Translations under genes and position numbers: made by a program | Part shown: positions 21,110 to 32,362 of the stretch, piece after piece | Layout of the letters: every line of letters starts with the position of its first letter | How positions within the stretch are numbered: the first letter of the stretch is position 1 | Notes under the pieces: model-generated | Databases searched by the model: none | What the model saw: the letters and a program-made list of their open reading frames with translations, nothing else | What the model was told of the DNA's origin: nothing | Source of the DNA: Lasiosphaeria ovina | Taxonomy: Eukaryota; Ascomycota; Sordariomycetes; Sordariales; Lasiosphaeriaceae | Length of the DNA stretch: 64,000 nucleotides | Direction: 5' to 3' | Assembly: GCA_033439765.1 (NCBI GenBank) | Contig: JAULSN010000008.1 | Span: forward strand, 2,480,001-2,544,000

Positions 21110-23518
21110 TTACTGATCCATGCCTTCCAATGCCCGGGCAGTCGGTTGCGGGACCCTTCCACTACGTGTAGGCCGTACAATACGACCTTCAGCCACTGCA
21201 GAGGCTGCAGGGCCGCGTGAAGCTCGTGATGTTGTGCCGCCCCGGCCAATACGCTGCGTGCCTTGGTGTTGAGTCCTGCCGGCCCGGCTCCCTGTGCCCT
21301 GAGTGCTTGTTGCCCGGCCTCCCCGGCTCCCTGTGCCCCGGTTACCACGGCGAGCCGAGTCAAGGTTGTTGACGGTACGGCGGGCAGGCTACGTAGGTGC
21401 CTGGCTCAGTTCATCGACATCGTCAAGACTAACACCCTCCCACTATAAGGGATTCCGTCTAATAGAAGGCATAAGCTCGGACTGCCTGCCGGGCTGAGTA
21501 GTCGGGACTCGCGGCGCGTTCGGCTCGGCTGCAAATGCGGAAGTGTTGCGCGGCCTGCCCCGAAGATGTTGAACTCTGTCGAAGTCTTGGTACCGTAGGT
21601 ACTCGTCTTCGTTAAGGATTGACCTTTCCAGGTACTAATATGGATGGAAATCAACCTTTTAAAGCCGTAGAGTACCTGCGTAGTGACGTTCGAGAAGCTC
21701 ATGAGAGCAAGGTATGCCATACTACGCCCGGAAGCTGCCGGTATAAGGCTCGAGGGGTCTCGGGCGGTCTTCTAGTACCGGTTATATCTTTTTATACTAT
21801 TGAACAACGCGGTTGAGGGCTTCATAACACACATTAAAGGGAGCCTCGCCTAGCCACTGATTTCCTAGGTAATCGAAGCGAATACGGTTCTGTTGATTGC
21901 GAGTCTCCTCATCACAAGCTTCCTTCATACCCTCCACCATATTGAAGCTCTATTATATAGTCTAATCAACTGAACTATTGCCGGTAATAACGTATAACTT
22001 GAAGAGCCTATTGACAGACTCAACTAGTGATATAGATCGCTGGCCAAAGTTGAGTACCTTATTAGTATAGCAAGTTGCCCACTACTCTTTAAGTGGCATA
22101 TATATTTCCTTTAGATACTTCAGTATAGCCGTTTGGCCGGAAAATACGGCTTTCATCATCTCCCAAGCCCGGTTGAAGCCATCGAGGGTAGGCGAGTACA
22201 TCATGTGCTCCCAAAGGAGGTACATTCCGGCCTTTGTATAGGGGACCTCGACTGGCAAAGCACCAAGCCTAGGCTGTTGGCCATCCTACACTCGTCTTGT
22301 ACGGTAAACAACCTGGTTTTCTTCCTCATCTTCATCGTTATCTTCTTCGCTATTTTCCTCTCTCTATTGCCCGCCTTGTGCCTGTGCCCGGGCAACCTCT
22401 TTTGCAACGGCCGTGTTCCATTTCTTCTTGAAATGAAGGACCACATTCTTGTTGATATGGAAGATGCAAAGTTGAGGGTGAGCGTTAGGGAAAACACGTG
22501 CAATTGCATTCCTCATCGCAGCTTCGAAGTCGGTAATTATAACCTTCGGAGGTGGTACGCCGATTACCTCGCGATGCTCGTTAACCCGGTCCATCACCCA
22601 ATCGAAGCCGTCGTCACGTTCGTTATCGATCAAACCGAAGGCACAACTAACTGCCTTACCCAGGTTGTTCTTAACAACTACCTGGAAGAGAGCCAGGCCC
22701 TTGTTGTTCGTTTTGTATATATTATCATACAACTACACCCAAGGGAAGCGTTTCCACTGCTCCTCACACCACTTGGGAGCCCAAAAAAGCCCGCGTGGTT
22801 TATCGGGATTTTCGGTAGACCAACGAACTTTGTAGTGTATGCCGGCATCGTCAAGCAACTTCTTCGTGACTTGGAATGGCGTGTATCCTTTTCGAGCTAG
22901 CTTTCGGAGACGAAAACGGCACTTTCGTAGCTGACTGCGTATGAAAATGAGGTCCGGGAAGGCCTTGCGCAAGTCCTTTGCAATCTCCCTGTTGGGGATT
23001 GCTGGGCGGTCAGTGTATGTAGCGATGACTGCTTTATGCTCAGGACCGAAGATGACTTTGGACCTCAGGAGGTTGAAGTCGCGGTCGGTCGGGGGGTGAC
23101 CTGTATGCTCTATATGCCCGGGAAGAAGCTCGAAGGTCCATTTCCTATCGTTACAAATGAGGGCTTTGGCTACGGCCTGCCAACCGCAGCCTCTATATTC
23201 GGTGGTGGTGTTGTTGGTTGTGGCCCTGGACTTCGCAACTCTTCCACGTTGGCAGCCAAAATCGACCCTCGTTACGCCGAAGTCCTTGAGATAGTTATTG
23301 CTTCGTAGTTTGGCTATATTGAAGGTCGCAGAAGCGGCGAATTCGCTCAAATCATCGATAAGATCATCGAGGGTGTCATATTTGGTGTTGAAAAGCTTAT
23401 GGCCGGGCGGTGGGTTCGAGAGCGGTGGTGGCGGCGGCGCATCGGGCGCATCGTCATCGGGCGCATCGCTGAGATCGCCAAAGTCGCTCAGATCGCTTAG
23501 ATCTTCAAGGGCGGCCAT
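21110..23518 (-). pseudogene. MULE transposase, one frame with about 14 nonsense codons
   Basis: From ATG 23518 the frame can be followed for about 802 codons to TAA at 21110 without indels, but it is broken by about 14 internal TAG/TAA codons; the first is just before the YDNIYKTNNK motif at about 22733. Recognisable MULE transposase signatures include TNNKGLALFQ, VIITDFEAAMRNAI and LCIFHINKN. The N-terminal 260 residues hold an Asp/Pro-rich start and a region with a C-x-R/W-rich (FAR1/WRKY-GCM1-like) feel. All stops are of the type C-to-T changes produce (CAG/CAA to TAG/TAA, or TGG to TAG), consistent with RIP. Confidence 0.85.
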
Positions 23519-23771
23519 TTCTAATCGCTAATTAGTACTGCGCAGCGAAGTGATCGATGAAGAAATGAAGCTATACCGATGCATCGATTAAATGCAGTGC
23601 CGACGATGTGTTGGTGGTTGTGTAAGGTAGGTAGGTAGGTTGTGGAAGATCGGTTACGTTGTGGCAAAAAAGTGGTAAATTTTGTAAAAAGTGGTAAATT
23701 ACTGGGCGGCAGAATCCTGGATGTACCGGCGGGCGGGGGATGTAGTCAGGGTTAGGGTTATGTGTGGTGGA

Positions 23772-23815
23772 CTACGGTGACTGGGGACGTTCTTACGGTT
23801 GCAGGAGACTCGCTC
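23772..23815 (-). repeat. Right terminal inverted repeat of the MULE
   Basis: It mirrors the left repeat base for base over 44 bp and is followed at once by the TTTAGGAA duplication. Confidence 0.93.
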
Positions 23816-23823
23816 TTTAGGAA

Positions 23824-25446
23824 AGGGCCCCAGAGCCAACCGGGCTGCTTGCCAGCCGGCAACGCCAGTAAGCTCCAGGGTGTGGTGGACCCCCAAATTG
23901 CCAATTCAGAAAGTGAGGTGCCCTGTGCACACAGCCCGGGCAGGCAGACGGGACCGAGTTTGAAGCATTTCCAGGGCCAAGCCTCATCAATTGGGCCGGA
24001 AAGGGGTCAATATTCAGTTATTGAGCAGCTAAGGCCCTACAAATGCCTGGTGGGGAGGGTGCACACTGCACCAAAGAATATGTTTGTTGTCGTGCCCTAG
24101 CTCCGCATGATGCACAAGTTGCGTGAGCCCCAGACTGGCGCTAAATATTTCCAAGCCAGGCGAATTGATTTGTGGGAACGAATGCGAGTCCGTGGGAGGC
24201 AACAAAGCCGAGACAGTGGGGGAGCATTGGCGTAAGCTGGCCCTTCTCGTTGGCTCCAGATCCGAGAAAACGGTGATTGGCTGCCCTCCGTGATAATATT
24301 CTCCTTTCGGTGAGACCGATTTTTTTGAGGTATCATCCCTGGCTGGTTTGGGAGTGAGGCCAAACCGATCGAGGAGATACTTTGTAAGCTACCTTGAGTC
24401 CTTGACGGGTCCGTGGTGCGGGACCATGTTGCGGGACCGTCGGACACCACACCAAGAGACCAGCTGCCCCAAGTTCGAGGAGACAGCTGTTCGAATGCTG
24501 AGACCGAGAAGGTAAATATGACATTTAGGCATCCAGTGCACATGCTTGAGCCAAAGTCACGGTAAACATAATCACCTGACGTCTATGGAGAAAGCCTTGA
24601 GCAATCCGTTCCATCCGCACCTTTGTCCTTGATGGCGGTCGAGAATGGAGTGGTGCAAGGCTGTTTGCTCAGTGCTGCAGGTGAACTGGTGGGGGGCGGT
24701 GAAAGCGTCCGGGAAAGACAAGCCTGGCCATCAGTAAGTAATGAGGGAGGCGTCTTGTGGCGTATCGCGTCGCTACGAGCAGTAACTAGGCGGTGCCGCG
24801 TCAGAGTCCCCCAAATTGCCGTCCCGTCTCTCCAGAAATAAATAATGTCAAACCATTTACTGTTGACGAACTGGGGACTGCGTCTGTACGTGGAATTCGT
24901 CCTTGTCCTTGTGCGATGCACACACATTTCTTGCGCAAGTCTGGAAGGAAGCGGGCCGCAACCGCAGCCCCCTAATTAACTGCCCGGTTCGTGCTGTGGT
25001 ACTGTACATGTACACGTGTACAGTACATACAAAGCCCGTACTCCATCCGTACGCCATCAGAACTCTAATTTGACATCTACACTATGGCGGCCTGGCACGG
25101 TAACTTGTTGCTCCAGACAGCAAACAACACACACACACTGCCGTGATCCTCCTTCCCCCTCTCCTTTGTCCTAGACCTAGTTGGTTGATGACGCAATGTC
25201 CCAAGACATTAGGACCAACTGTCTCTCTCGCTGGAATGCTCCCCCGCACGACCGACAGCAGGGGAGGGGAGGGGAGGGGAGGGGTCAAGCGGTGGACCGA
25301 GGACCCTCGAGTCTCGAGTCGAGCGGAGGCGACTTGGACTTGGGTCTAAATACCTATACCTAGCCGAGATGGAGCTCCCCTCGCTGTCGGGATCACATTC
25401 CCTCTAAGTTTGTGCTGGAATACAAGACTGGATCGCCCTGTTCACC
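23824..25446. other. Intergenic, no supported gene
   Basis: The right flank of the MULE is followed by the upstream region of the paraoxonase-like gene. A GGGGA tandem run lies at about 25260-25285. Open frames up to about 148 codons occur without support. Confidence 0.5.
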
Positions 25447-26875
25447 ATGGTAAACACGTCGCTCAAGCTGTCGCTGGCCGGTGTTTTGGCTGCCTATGTC
25501 TACTACCTAGCCGGGCCGTTGGCCTACCGCACCTTGATGCTCTGGGGGTTCCTGTCGAGTCCGGGTCCGGAAAACGATAGCCTCTTTGTCGCGGCCACGG
25601 TCACCGCCATCGCCGACACGGCATACTGCGAAGACATCCACTACCACGCCCCAAGCGGCACTCTCTTTACCGCATGTGAAGACAACGACGAGACACGGCA
25701 CAAGTGGTTTCCTCCTCTCACAAACTTTGACGACCCCGAGCTGGCCCGGAGGAGCCGGGGTTCCATTCATGTCATTAACCCCAAGGTGAGCACGGGAACG
25801 GGAACCCATTTCATCCCAACGAGGCCCATTGAGCTAACTTCCCCAGACCTTGCAGTCTCGGCGCCTCAAGTTTGAGAACTTCGACGGTCCTTTCATCACT
25901 CACGGCATCGACGTGATATCTGACACGGATCAGCCAGACGGCACTGTAGCTGTCTACGTTTTTGCCGTCAACCATGTCCCTGTCCCAGACTACCGCAAGG
26001 CCGGCCAGACACCGCATGCTCGCTCGCAGATTGAGATTTTCCACCATGTTCTCGGGTCCTCGACCATCAGACATGTTCGCTCCGTCTGGCATCCTCTCAT
26101 CCGGGCCCCCAACGACATTTTCGCCAGCAGTGCCACCTCTTTCTTCGTAACAAACGACCACCGCTATGTTGACCACGGACTGATGCGTGCCATCGAGGAT
26201 CTTTACGCTCGTGCCAAATGGACAGACGTCGTCCATGTTCAGCTCGACTCTCTGGCCGCTCCCGGCGACGACGCAACGGCCGGTGTGCACGCCACAGTTG
26301 CTGTCTCCGACATGCACAATAGCAACGGGCTGGGCCATGGACGCTCGCCGCGAGAAATCCTCATCACGAGCTGCTCTAGCGGGGTGCTGCACATTGGCCA
26401 GGTCTCGCTTGATGCAGTGAGCGGCCACGATAGCAACGTTACCATAGTCGAGTCAATCGAAGTCGATGCCATCTCCGACAACCCCAGCTACTTTTCCGAC
26501 CCGTTTTCCAGCGGCCTGGCCGACGACCGCAGCGGCTTTGTGACTGCCGGCGTCGCACGGCCCATGGAGATGACGCTGAACCAGCGCAAGCGGACAGCCA
26601 AGGACCCCGTCAAGGTTGTCTATGTCAAGCCTAGTCTGACTGCGGCATCTGGCACCGGTTCACGGACGCGCGGGGAGCAACGTGTCCTGTTTGCCGACAG
26701 CGGGAGCAGGATCCGCACGGCGAGCGCTGCCGTGCTCGTGGCAATCGACCCGGCGACCCATGGCTCGGCTCGTGCTGGCGATAGTGATGGCGGTGCCCAG
26801 GGGCCACGAAAGGCCATGTTGTTTGTCACGGGATTCCAGTCCAAGAACATCATTGCGGTTGAAGTTGATCTATAG
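25447..26875 (+). CDS. Paraoxonase/arylesterase (PON) family protein
   Basis: Exons 25447-25785 and 25847-26875 (intron GTGAGC...AGCTAACTTCCCCAG, 61 nt) give 455 residues. ATG 25447 sits in CACCATGG context. An N-terminal hydrophobic segment (LSLAGVLAAYVYYLAG) is an uncleaved signal or membrane anchor, as in PON proteins. Family signatures for the six-bladed propeller with its Ca sites are FITHGIDVISD, FAVNHVPVPD, APNDIFASSATSFFVTNDHRY and ISDNPSYFSDP. Members hydrolyse lactones and aryl esters; the real substrate here is not known. The residues between about 350 and 430 are low-complexity and less conserved. Confidence 0.87.
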
Positions 26876-26950
26876 TTACATTAGATTAAGGAGATGCCGT
26901 TGCAAACTGCTTAGGTACACGTATGCTTTCTCCCTCCCCCGGTGATTTGG

Positions 26951-28487
26951 TCACTTCTTTGCTGTTACCATTCTCTTCATTTCGCCATTATACCACATCT
27001 ACCGACAAACATGTCAGCGAGATTTAAGCACTTCAGAGGCAAACGGGTAAAGGTATCCGTGTGCGGGGGAGGGGGAGGGGGGGTTTTTTGTGCCTGCTGA
27101 CTTACCGACTCGAAACCGGCGCCAATGCCCATGATCCCAAGCTTCTTGGCGAGCCATGGCGGCTCGATCTTCACCGCAAAAAGCGTGGCGTCGGCGTCGC
27201 TGATTTCGGGGTTGAACAGCGTGTTGCTGGGGAGCGCCGGGTTCATGACGGCCGGCCGGGCAATGCCGACCAGCTCGCAGTCGCCGCTCGCCACTGCCGC
27301 TTCGACCCCCGTGCGCGTCCGGAACCCGCCCGTGACCATCAGCGGCGTGTCGGGGAACTCGGACCGGATGGCGCGCGCGAACTCGAGGAAGAAGGCCTCG
27401 CGCGCGACTGTCCGCGCCGACCTTTTCTCCTCCGTCGGCTGCTGTCCGAGGATCATCTAGGGAAAGGGAGTGCAGGTTAGTATCATGTCAGACCAGACAT
27501 GCTCCTCTGGTGCCCCTCGCACGACGAAGTCCAACTGTGGGTATCAACATACCTGAGGATCCTCATAGGTGCCACCGCTAATCTCGATAAAGTCGACACC
27601 GGCCTGCTCGATGAGGCGCAGCTGCTTGACGCAGTCGCTCAGGGCGGCCGCGGATTGGTGGTCGACGCTGTTCAACTTAATTCCGACGCAAAAGCCCTTA
27701 CGGAAGGCCGTGGCCTCGCGCACGGCGCGCACAATATCAACAACAAACTTGGCCCTCGCCTCGGGGCTGCCGCCGTACGCGTCGGTGCGGCGGTTCGCCG
27801 ACTCGGAAAGAAACTGCGCGAGCAAATAACCGTGCGCGCCGTGGATCTCTACACCGGCAAAGCCGGCCTCGGCGCAGATGCGCGCGCCGCGGGCGAACTG
27901 CGCCACCACGGCCGCGATGTCGTCGAGCGTCATGGCCCGCGGCGTCCCGAACACGATGGCCCCGCCCACGCGCGCCACGATCCCCGTCCCGAGCCGCAGC
28001 GGCACCGCCGACGGCGCCACCGTCTTGGCGAACAGCCCCCGCTTGCCCGTCCCCACCGGCGACTGCCGCCCCGGGTGGCTGAGCTGCACCACCGACGCCG
28101 CCGACGTGCCGCACGACTGCGCCCACGCCCCGAAGGCTGCCACCAGCTCCGCGTCGGAGAGCCCCGCGTCCACGCCCACGTCGCCCGGCCCGCCAGAGTG
28201 CATCGTGTCGACTTGCACGTTGCCTGGGCAGGGGGTTCGTCAGTCACCGAGCATCCACGTGCGGGTCTACTTGTGCAATGCAACGTACCTGTCATGATCA
28301 TCCCCCAGCCGCCGTCCGCCCACAGCCGGTACAGGGACAGCAGCTGCTCGTTGGGGAGGAAGTGCGGCGCGCGCGCCAGATTCTCGACCATGGCGGCCTT
28401 GACTATGCGGTTGGGAAGCGTGAGTCCGCATTTCAGCGTGATGGGCTTGGCGGATTCCATGTCTCCTGTTGGTGCTGCAGATGCCAT
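26951..28487 (-). CDS. Old yellow enzyme-type NADH:flavin oxidoreductase
   Basis: Four exons (28487-28289, 28223-27553, 27456-27106, 26998-26951) give 422 residues. The start lies in CACCATGG context. It has the FMN-binding TIM barrel of the family: TLPNRIVKAAM near the N-terminus, VVQLSHPGRQS, the substrate/FMN motif GVEIHGAHGYLLAQFLS with NRRTDAYGG, DFIEISGGTYEDPQ, and LMVTGGFRT with ELVGIARP for the phosphate site. The last exon adds only 15 residues (MWYNGEMKRMVTAKK), a tail typical of the family. The enzyme reduces activated C=C bonds with NAD(P)H; the physiological substrate is unknown. Confidence 0.92.
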
Positions 28488-30614
28488 GGTGTTTAATGGC
28501 GCTTGTGTGCGTGTTAACCTGTGGTAGGTAGGTAGGTATGCGAATAACTGCGCGTGGTGGATAACTGGCGTAGTATCCACAGTGTTGTGGGATAGATGTT
28601 ATCTTATCACGATGCTGCCCGAGGAGTTCCAAATGATATCAAGTGTCTCAGATATTCTAAACTTGGATAAAACGAAGGAAGATCCCGGTGGCGTGGATTG
28701 CGGTTCTTCTATTTAATAAAGACGGATCCGGCGATGTATGTTCTGCTTGCTTGCTTGCCCTTTATATGGATGGACCGATCGACTGCAGCCTGCCAAGCTG
28801 CAACACCAAGACCGGGTTTCAGCTTTTCTATCTATCCGGCTCGTCTCCCCCTTTGCCGTTTTTTTCTTGCCTGGCGCCTGCGCTAGACGCGCAGAGAATA
28901 ACCGTGGACAACGGTATTACTAATGTAGGTGCCTGGCAGTGAGGAGGGACGGTCGACCTTACCCGTAGGGCCGAGGCTCCCCCACTCGCCCGTTCATGTG
29001 TGTGGTGGGTGCATCCCGTCTGCATGTAGATCATTGACGCCATAGTATGTACAGTACATGTGTAGTTACTTGTCTCTGCGGACAAGAATAAGCCCCCGTG
29101 GTTCTACGCTATTCCAAAAGCGCAGCCGACTGCTTGCGTGTGCCGAACAAGAAGGCAAACCCCGATTGAATGGGCAGCGTGTCTGTTGTCGGTCAGGAAA
29201 AGGGGCATCGAGCCCGGCCGTCACCTACCCTACCCTAGCCCCAGCACGAATCCAGCCGGAAAAAAAAAACGGATCGACGGCTGAAGCCGGGATTAACGGG
29301 TGCCGATCGAGAGAGAGAGAGAAGAAATTGGTGTGGGAACTTTTCGAGTGGCTCTCATTAGCTAGCGGACGCTTTTAATGGGTTGCACCCGGCTGGCTGA
29401 GAGCTTAGATGCGGGCCCGGCCCCTCTCTGCCCCCGACGGCACACGACGAATCTCGGCCCGGGGGAATATTCTGTCCGCGCTCCGCCCCCCTCTGCCCGG
29501 ATCTCAACTTCGGACTTGCGAATCATTCCCGCGCTCCGCTCTGGCTGGACTGAATTGTGTGTGGCATCTGTCAGAATGAATTGATCAATTGGTTGCTGGC
29601 CAACACGGAGTTTTGTTTTGTTTTGTTTTGCCAGCCTTAATCACCCCTTCATTTTAACCGACGCCGTGTTTCACCCTGATGCTGAGGTAATATTGAAGCA
29701 TCGTCAAGTTCTAAATGTTTAAGTCAATGGACTAAGTAGTATTGGGGTGTTATCAAGCTGATCCAGTGGCTTTTCTCGAATGAGACACCTGAGGGCTGAT
29801 TATGAGGTGTTGGTCGTAAAACTCTGGACAATGTCTGCCTCTCCACAGCCGGGTAAGCTAGTTGAAACTGTAAATAGAGGAACATGGAGCAACAACTAAC
29901 GGGTTATCAAGTTGAATTTGGCAGCTATTACACGGAGGAAATCTCTTTGTTCGGGGTTAAGAATTGTTGTCAAATCCGTGGCTTGACACTTGACAGTCAG
30001 TGCAACACTGCAACTAGTTACGCCAAGGAGGACAGGACTGCTGAGTAAATACCGAGAGCTAAGCTGCTCTAGTAGAGATGCAGGCTTTGATTATTGATGG
30101 TTTGTAATGGTTTGTTATGACCAAAGGCAGGTCATTTTGTTTCTAAGCCACGGGTTGCATGTAGTTAATTAGATGGCATCCAAATGCAAGTCTTGAAATA
30201 CCACCTTGCCCACCTCTTTCAAGGCTCTAAAATTTGCCGGGACAGTACCAGAAGGGAGATAAGCGTCTTGGAATGGATGGAACTCGAAGCAAGGCAACAT
30301 GTTTCAACGTGACGAGCTTATTGTTCGGTGAAAGCCCGCAGCGACGCTGACAGATAATAGCACTTTTGATGTTCCTAATCGACAGTAACGAGGAGTTATA
30401 ACTCCCGTGATCGCGACCCAGTCGCTCCAATCTCTACTTTTTCTTGATGCAACCCGAAGACTCGCAAGAAAAAAAACACAAGGCAAAAGAGAAATCCAAG
30501 CCGGACCCTACAACGGGAACCCCCACAGCCAAGCCACATGTGTGTTTTTTTTTCCTGATAATATCACTGCAAATCATTTGCCCCAAGACTCAGTCAAAGG
30601 ATGTTGGGAACTTG
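28488..30614. other. Intergenic, no supported gene
   Basis: About 2.1 kb upstream of the old yellow enzyme. A GA run lies at about 29310 and a TTTTG run at about 29613-29630. Nothing resembling a conserved coding exon or RNA gene was found. Confidence 0.5.
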
Positions 30615-31473
30615 TTAAGCTGTCATGGCAAGGTCCAGCGAGTGGCCGTCGATTCCGACACTCAGCTCGGTCAGGGCTCGCTGGTTGGTAGCCAGGCGGA
30701 TCTCCTTAGGTCCGATGTTGGGCAGACCGTTCTTAGCCGTCACCCTGCCTTTGAGGTCAAGCTGGTAGATGATGCCGCTGTTGGCGAAGTAGGCCTCGCT
30801 GTCGCCGATGCCATCAGCGACATCAGTGACGGTGCGGTAACTTTAACATGGGACCGCTGTCCGGCAGTTTGGTCACGTAGACGGTGACCAGGGTTCCGGA
30901 CCGCATGCACACGCCGTAGCCGTTGGTGCCGGCGAACAGCAGCTTGCCCGTGCTGCCCTCCAGCACCAGCCGGACTTCGTTCTCGCCCGTGCGCTGGAGA
31001 GAATGTTCTCGCCGATGACCTCCTTGCCGCTGTTCTCGTTGAGGCGGAACACGCGGCCGCGGCACGCCGCTGCCGCCGACAACAGAGGTGACGTCTTTGT
31101 CTTTGCCGGAGCTGGGGAGTCGCGTCGTCCACTTGGTGACCAGCGACTCCGGGTCCATGCCGTAGGCAGACCCGTGCAAGCCGACTAGCAGCACCGAGGT
31201 TATGCCTAGGCGAGTCTCGAACTTGCCCTCGCCCAGCAGCCCGTTGGTCGTTTGGATGGTGCCGCTGCGGGAGTCGAGGCGGTAGACATACCGGTACTCG
31301 TTGGAGCCTGCGTAGACGGAGCCTTGCGTGCAGAACACCGAGACGGTCTCGTAGCCGGCCTTGGGTAGGCTGGTCGCCCACAGGATCTTCAGCGACTTGG
31401 GGTTGAGCCCGAGCGCGTAGCCGTTGGTGCCGGCGGCCAGCAGCGACGCGTCGCCCGGCGCCGCCAAGTACAT
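30615..31473 (-). pseudogene. Beta-propeller-like repeat protein, three frame changes
   Basis: From ATG 31473 the frame encodes repeats of about 75-80 residues of the pattern GTNGYALGL...LWATSLPKAG...SVYAGSN...VYRLDSRSG. At about 31070 the homologous sequence moves to another frame (RVFRLNENSGKEVIGEN), returns at about 30990 (GENEVRLVLEGSTGKLL), and shifts again at about 30840 to reach a stop at 30615 (RTVTDVADGIGDSEAYF, LDLKGRVTAKNGLPN). Three shifts and no fitting splice sites suggest a pseudogene or assembly errors. The repeats resemble PQQ/tachylectin-like propeller blades; no enzyme function can be claimed. Confidence 0.6.
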
Positions 31474-32362
31474 TGTCCTACGTACCCATCTTGTCGGTAG
31501 TTGGCGATTGTCGAACGTGGATTCGGCAGAGAGATGTTGCGCAATACAATCGCTCGACGGGACGAGAGGGGAAATGTTTTCAGGTTAGTTTGGGGGCGAT
31601 ATCTTCAGTGGGAAGGCGGTGGAGACTGGCGATTAGGGTCCATTTACAGGGGGTGCCCGCTCTCCTGTGGGTCTACAGATACATTCTACTGTAGGTTGGT
31701 TTCTGGCAAGGTTCTCGTCAACCCCAACCCCTGTTCCGATTTCTCGTTTGTTCAACTTCAAGTCTTCAACAGTCTTGGACGGGAGGCTTAGGTCGGTTGC
31801 CGGACTCATCTCAACAGATCTCGTCTCAACTCGAATTCGATTACCATCGGTATGCTCGGGAAACCTCAAGATAATCGCTTTGTTTGGCCAACTAGCGTCA
31901 TTCCCCCCAAGCCGTGTCGTGGACAGCATAAGCGAGGGCGTGATGCTACTGGCCAGAATTACCGACGCCGTTCCAGAGCCTCCTCAACATGACGGGGCTG
32001 AGCTGGCAAGACTGGCGACCCCGCAGCCAAGTGATGCTGGAGTCCGCCTAACGACGCCGAGATCGAGTAGGGCGAGGCGTCCTGTCTGCCGAATACTAAA
32101 CACACGGCGGCTTTAAAATGGGTCGTTACCTGACTTGGGCCTGTCGCTAACGACTGAGACTGAGGAGCAGCGGACACGTTGGTGCCAAGACATCTCGCGG
32201 CCTCACCTCTCTCAAGTCTCATCACGCCACACCCTGCTCCCCGTGCCACTGCGTGCCCGTTTGCTCTTGAATTTCGAGATCCACCTGAAATCGTTGATCC
32301 TCCATCATTGAACCCCATACCCTAGACCTAGACCCGGTTTAGCCCGTCTGCACTTCGGCGCT
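31474..32362. other. Intergenic upstream region of the Zn2Cys6 gene
   Basis: No supported gene. The 149-codon plus frame at 31667-32116 lacks any recognisable feature. Confidence 0.45.

Larger units (their letters stand above)
20732..23815 (-). mobile_element. Mutator-like DNA transposon (MULE), full length, RIP-inactivated
   Basis: A 3084-bp element is bounded by perfect 44-bp inverted repeats (20732-20775 and 23772-23815) and flanked by the 8-bp duplication TTTAGGAA (20724-20731 and 23816-23823), as expected of MULEs. It carries one transposase frame on the minus strand with many stops. A second, more decayed copy in the same orientation starts at 53112. Confidence 0.92.

Noticed and set aside
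22133..22900. Plus-strand open frame of 255 codons inside the MULE
   Set aside because: It lies opposite the transposase, whose frame and motifs are clear despite the stops.
23745..23762. GGGTTAGGGTTA, telomere-like
   Set aside because: Under two units, inside the MULE near its right end; not an array.
25811..26428. Minus-strand open frame of 205 codons
   Set aside because: Antisense to the paraoxonase-like gene.
27499..28527. Plus-strand open frame of 342 codons
   Set aside because: Antisense to the old yellow enzyme gene, whose four exons join in frame.
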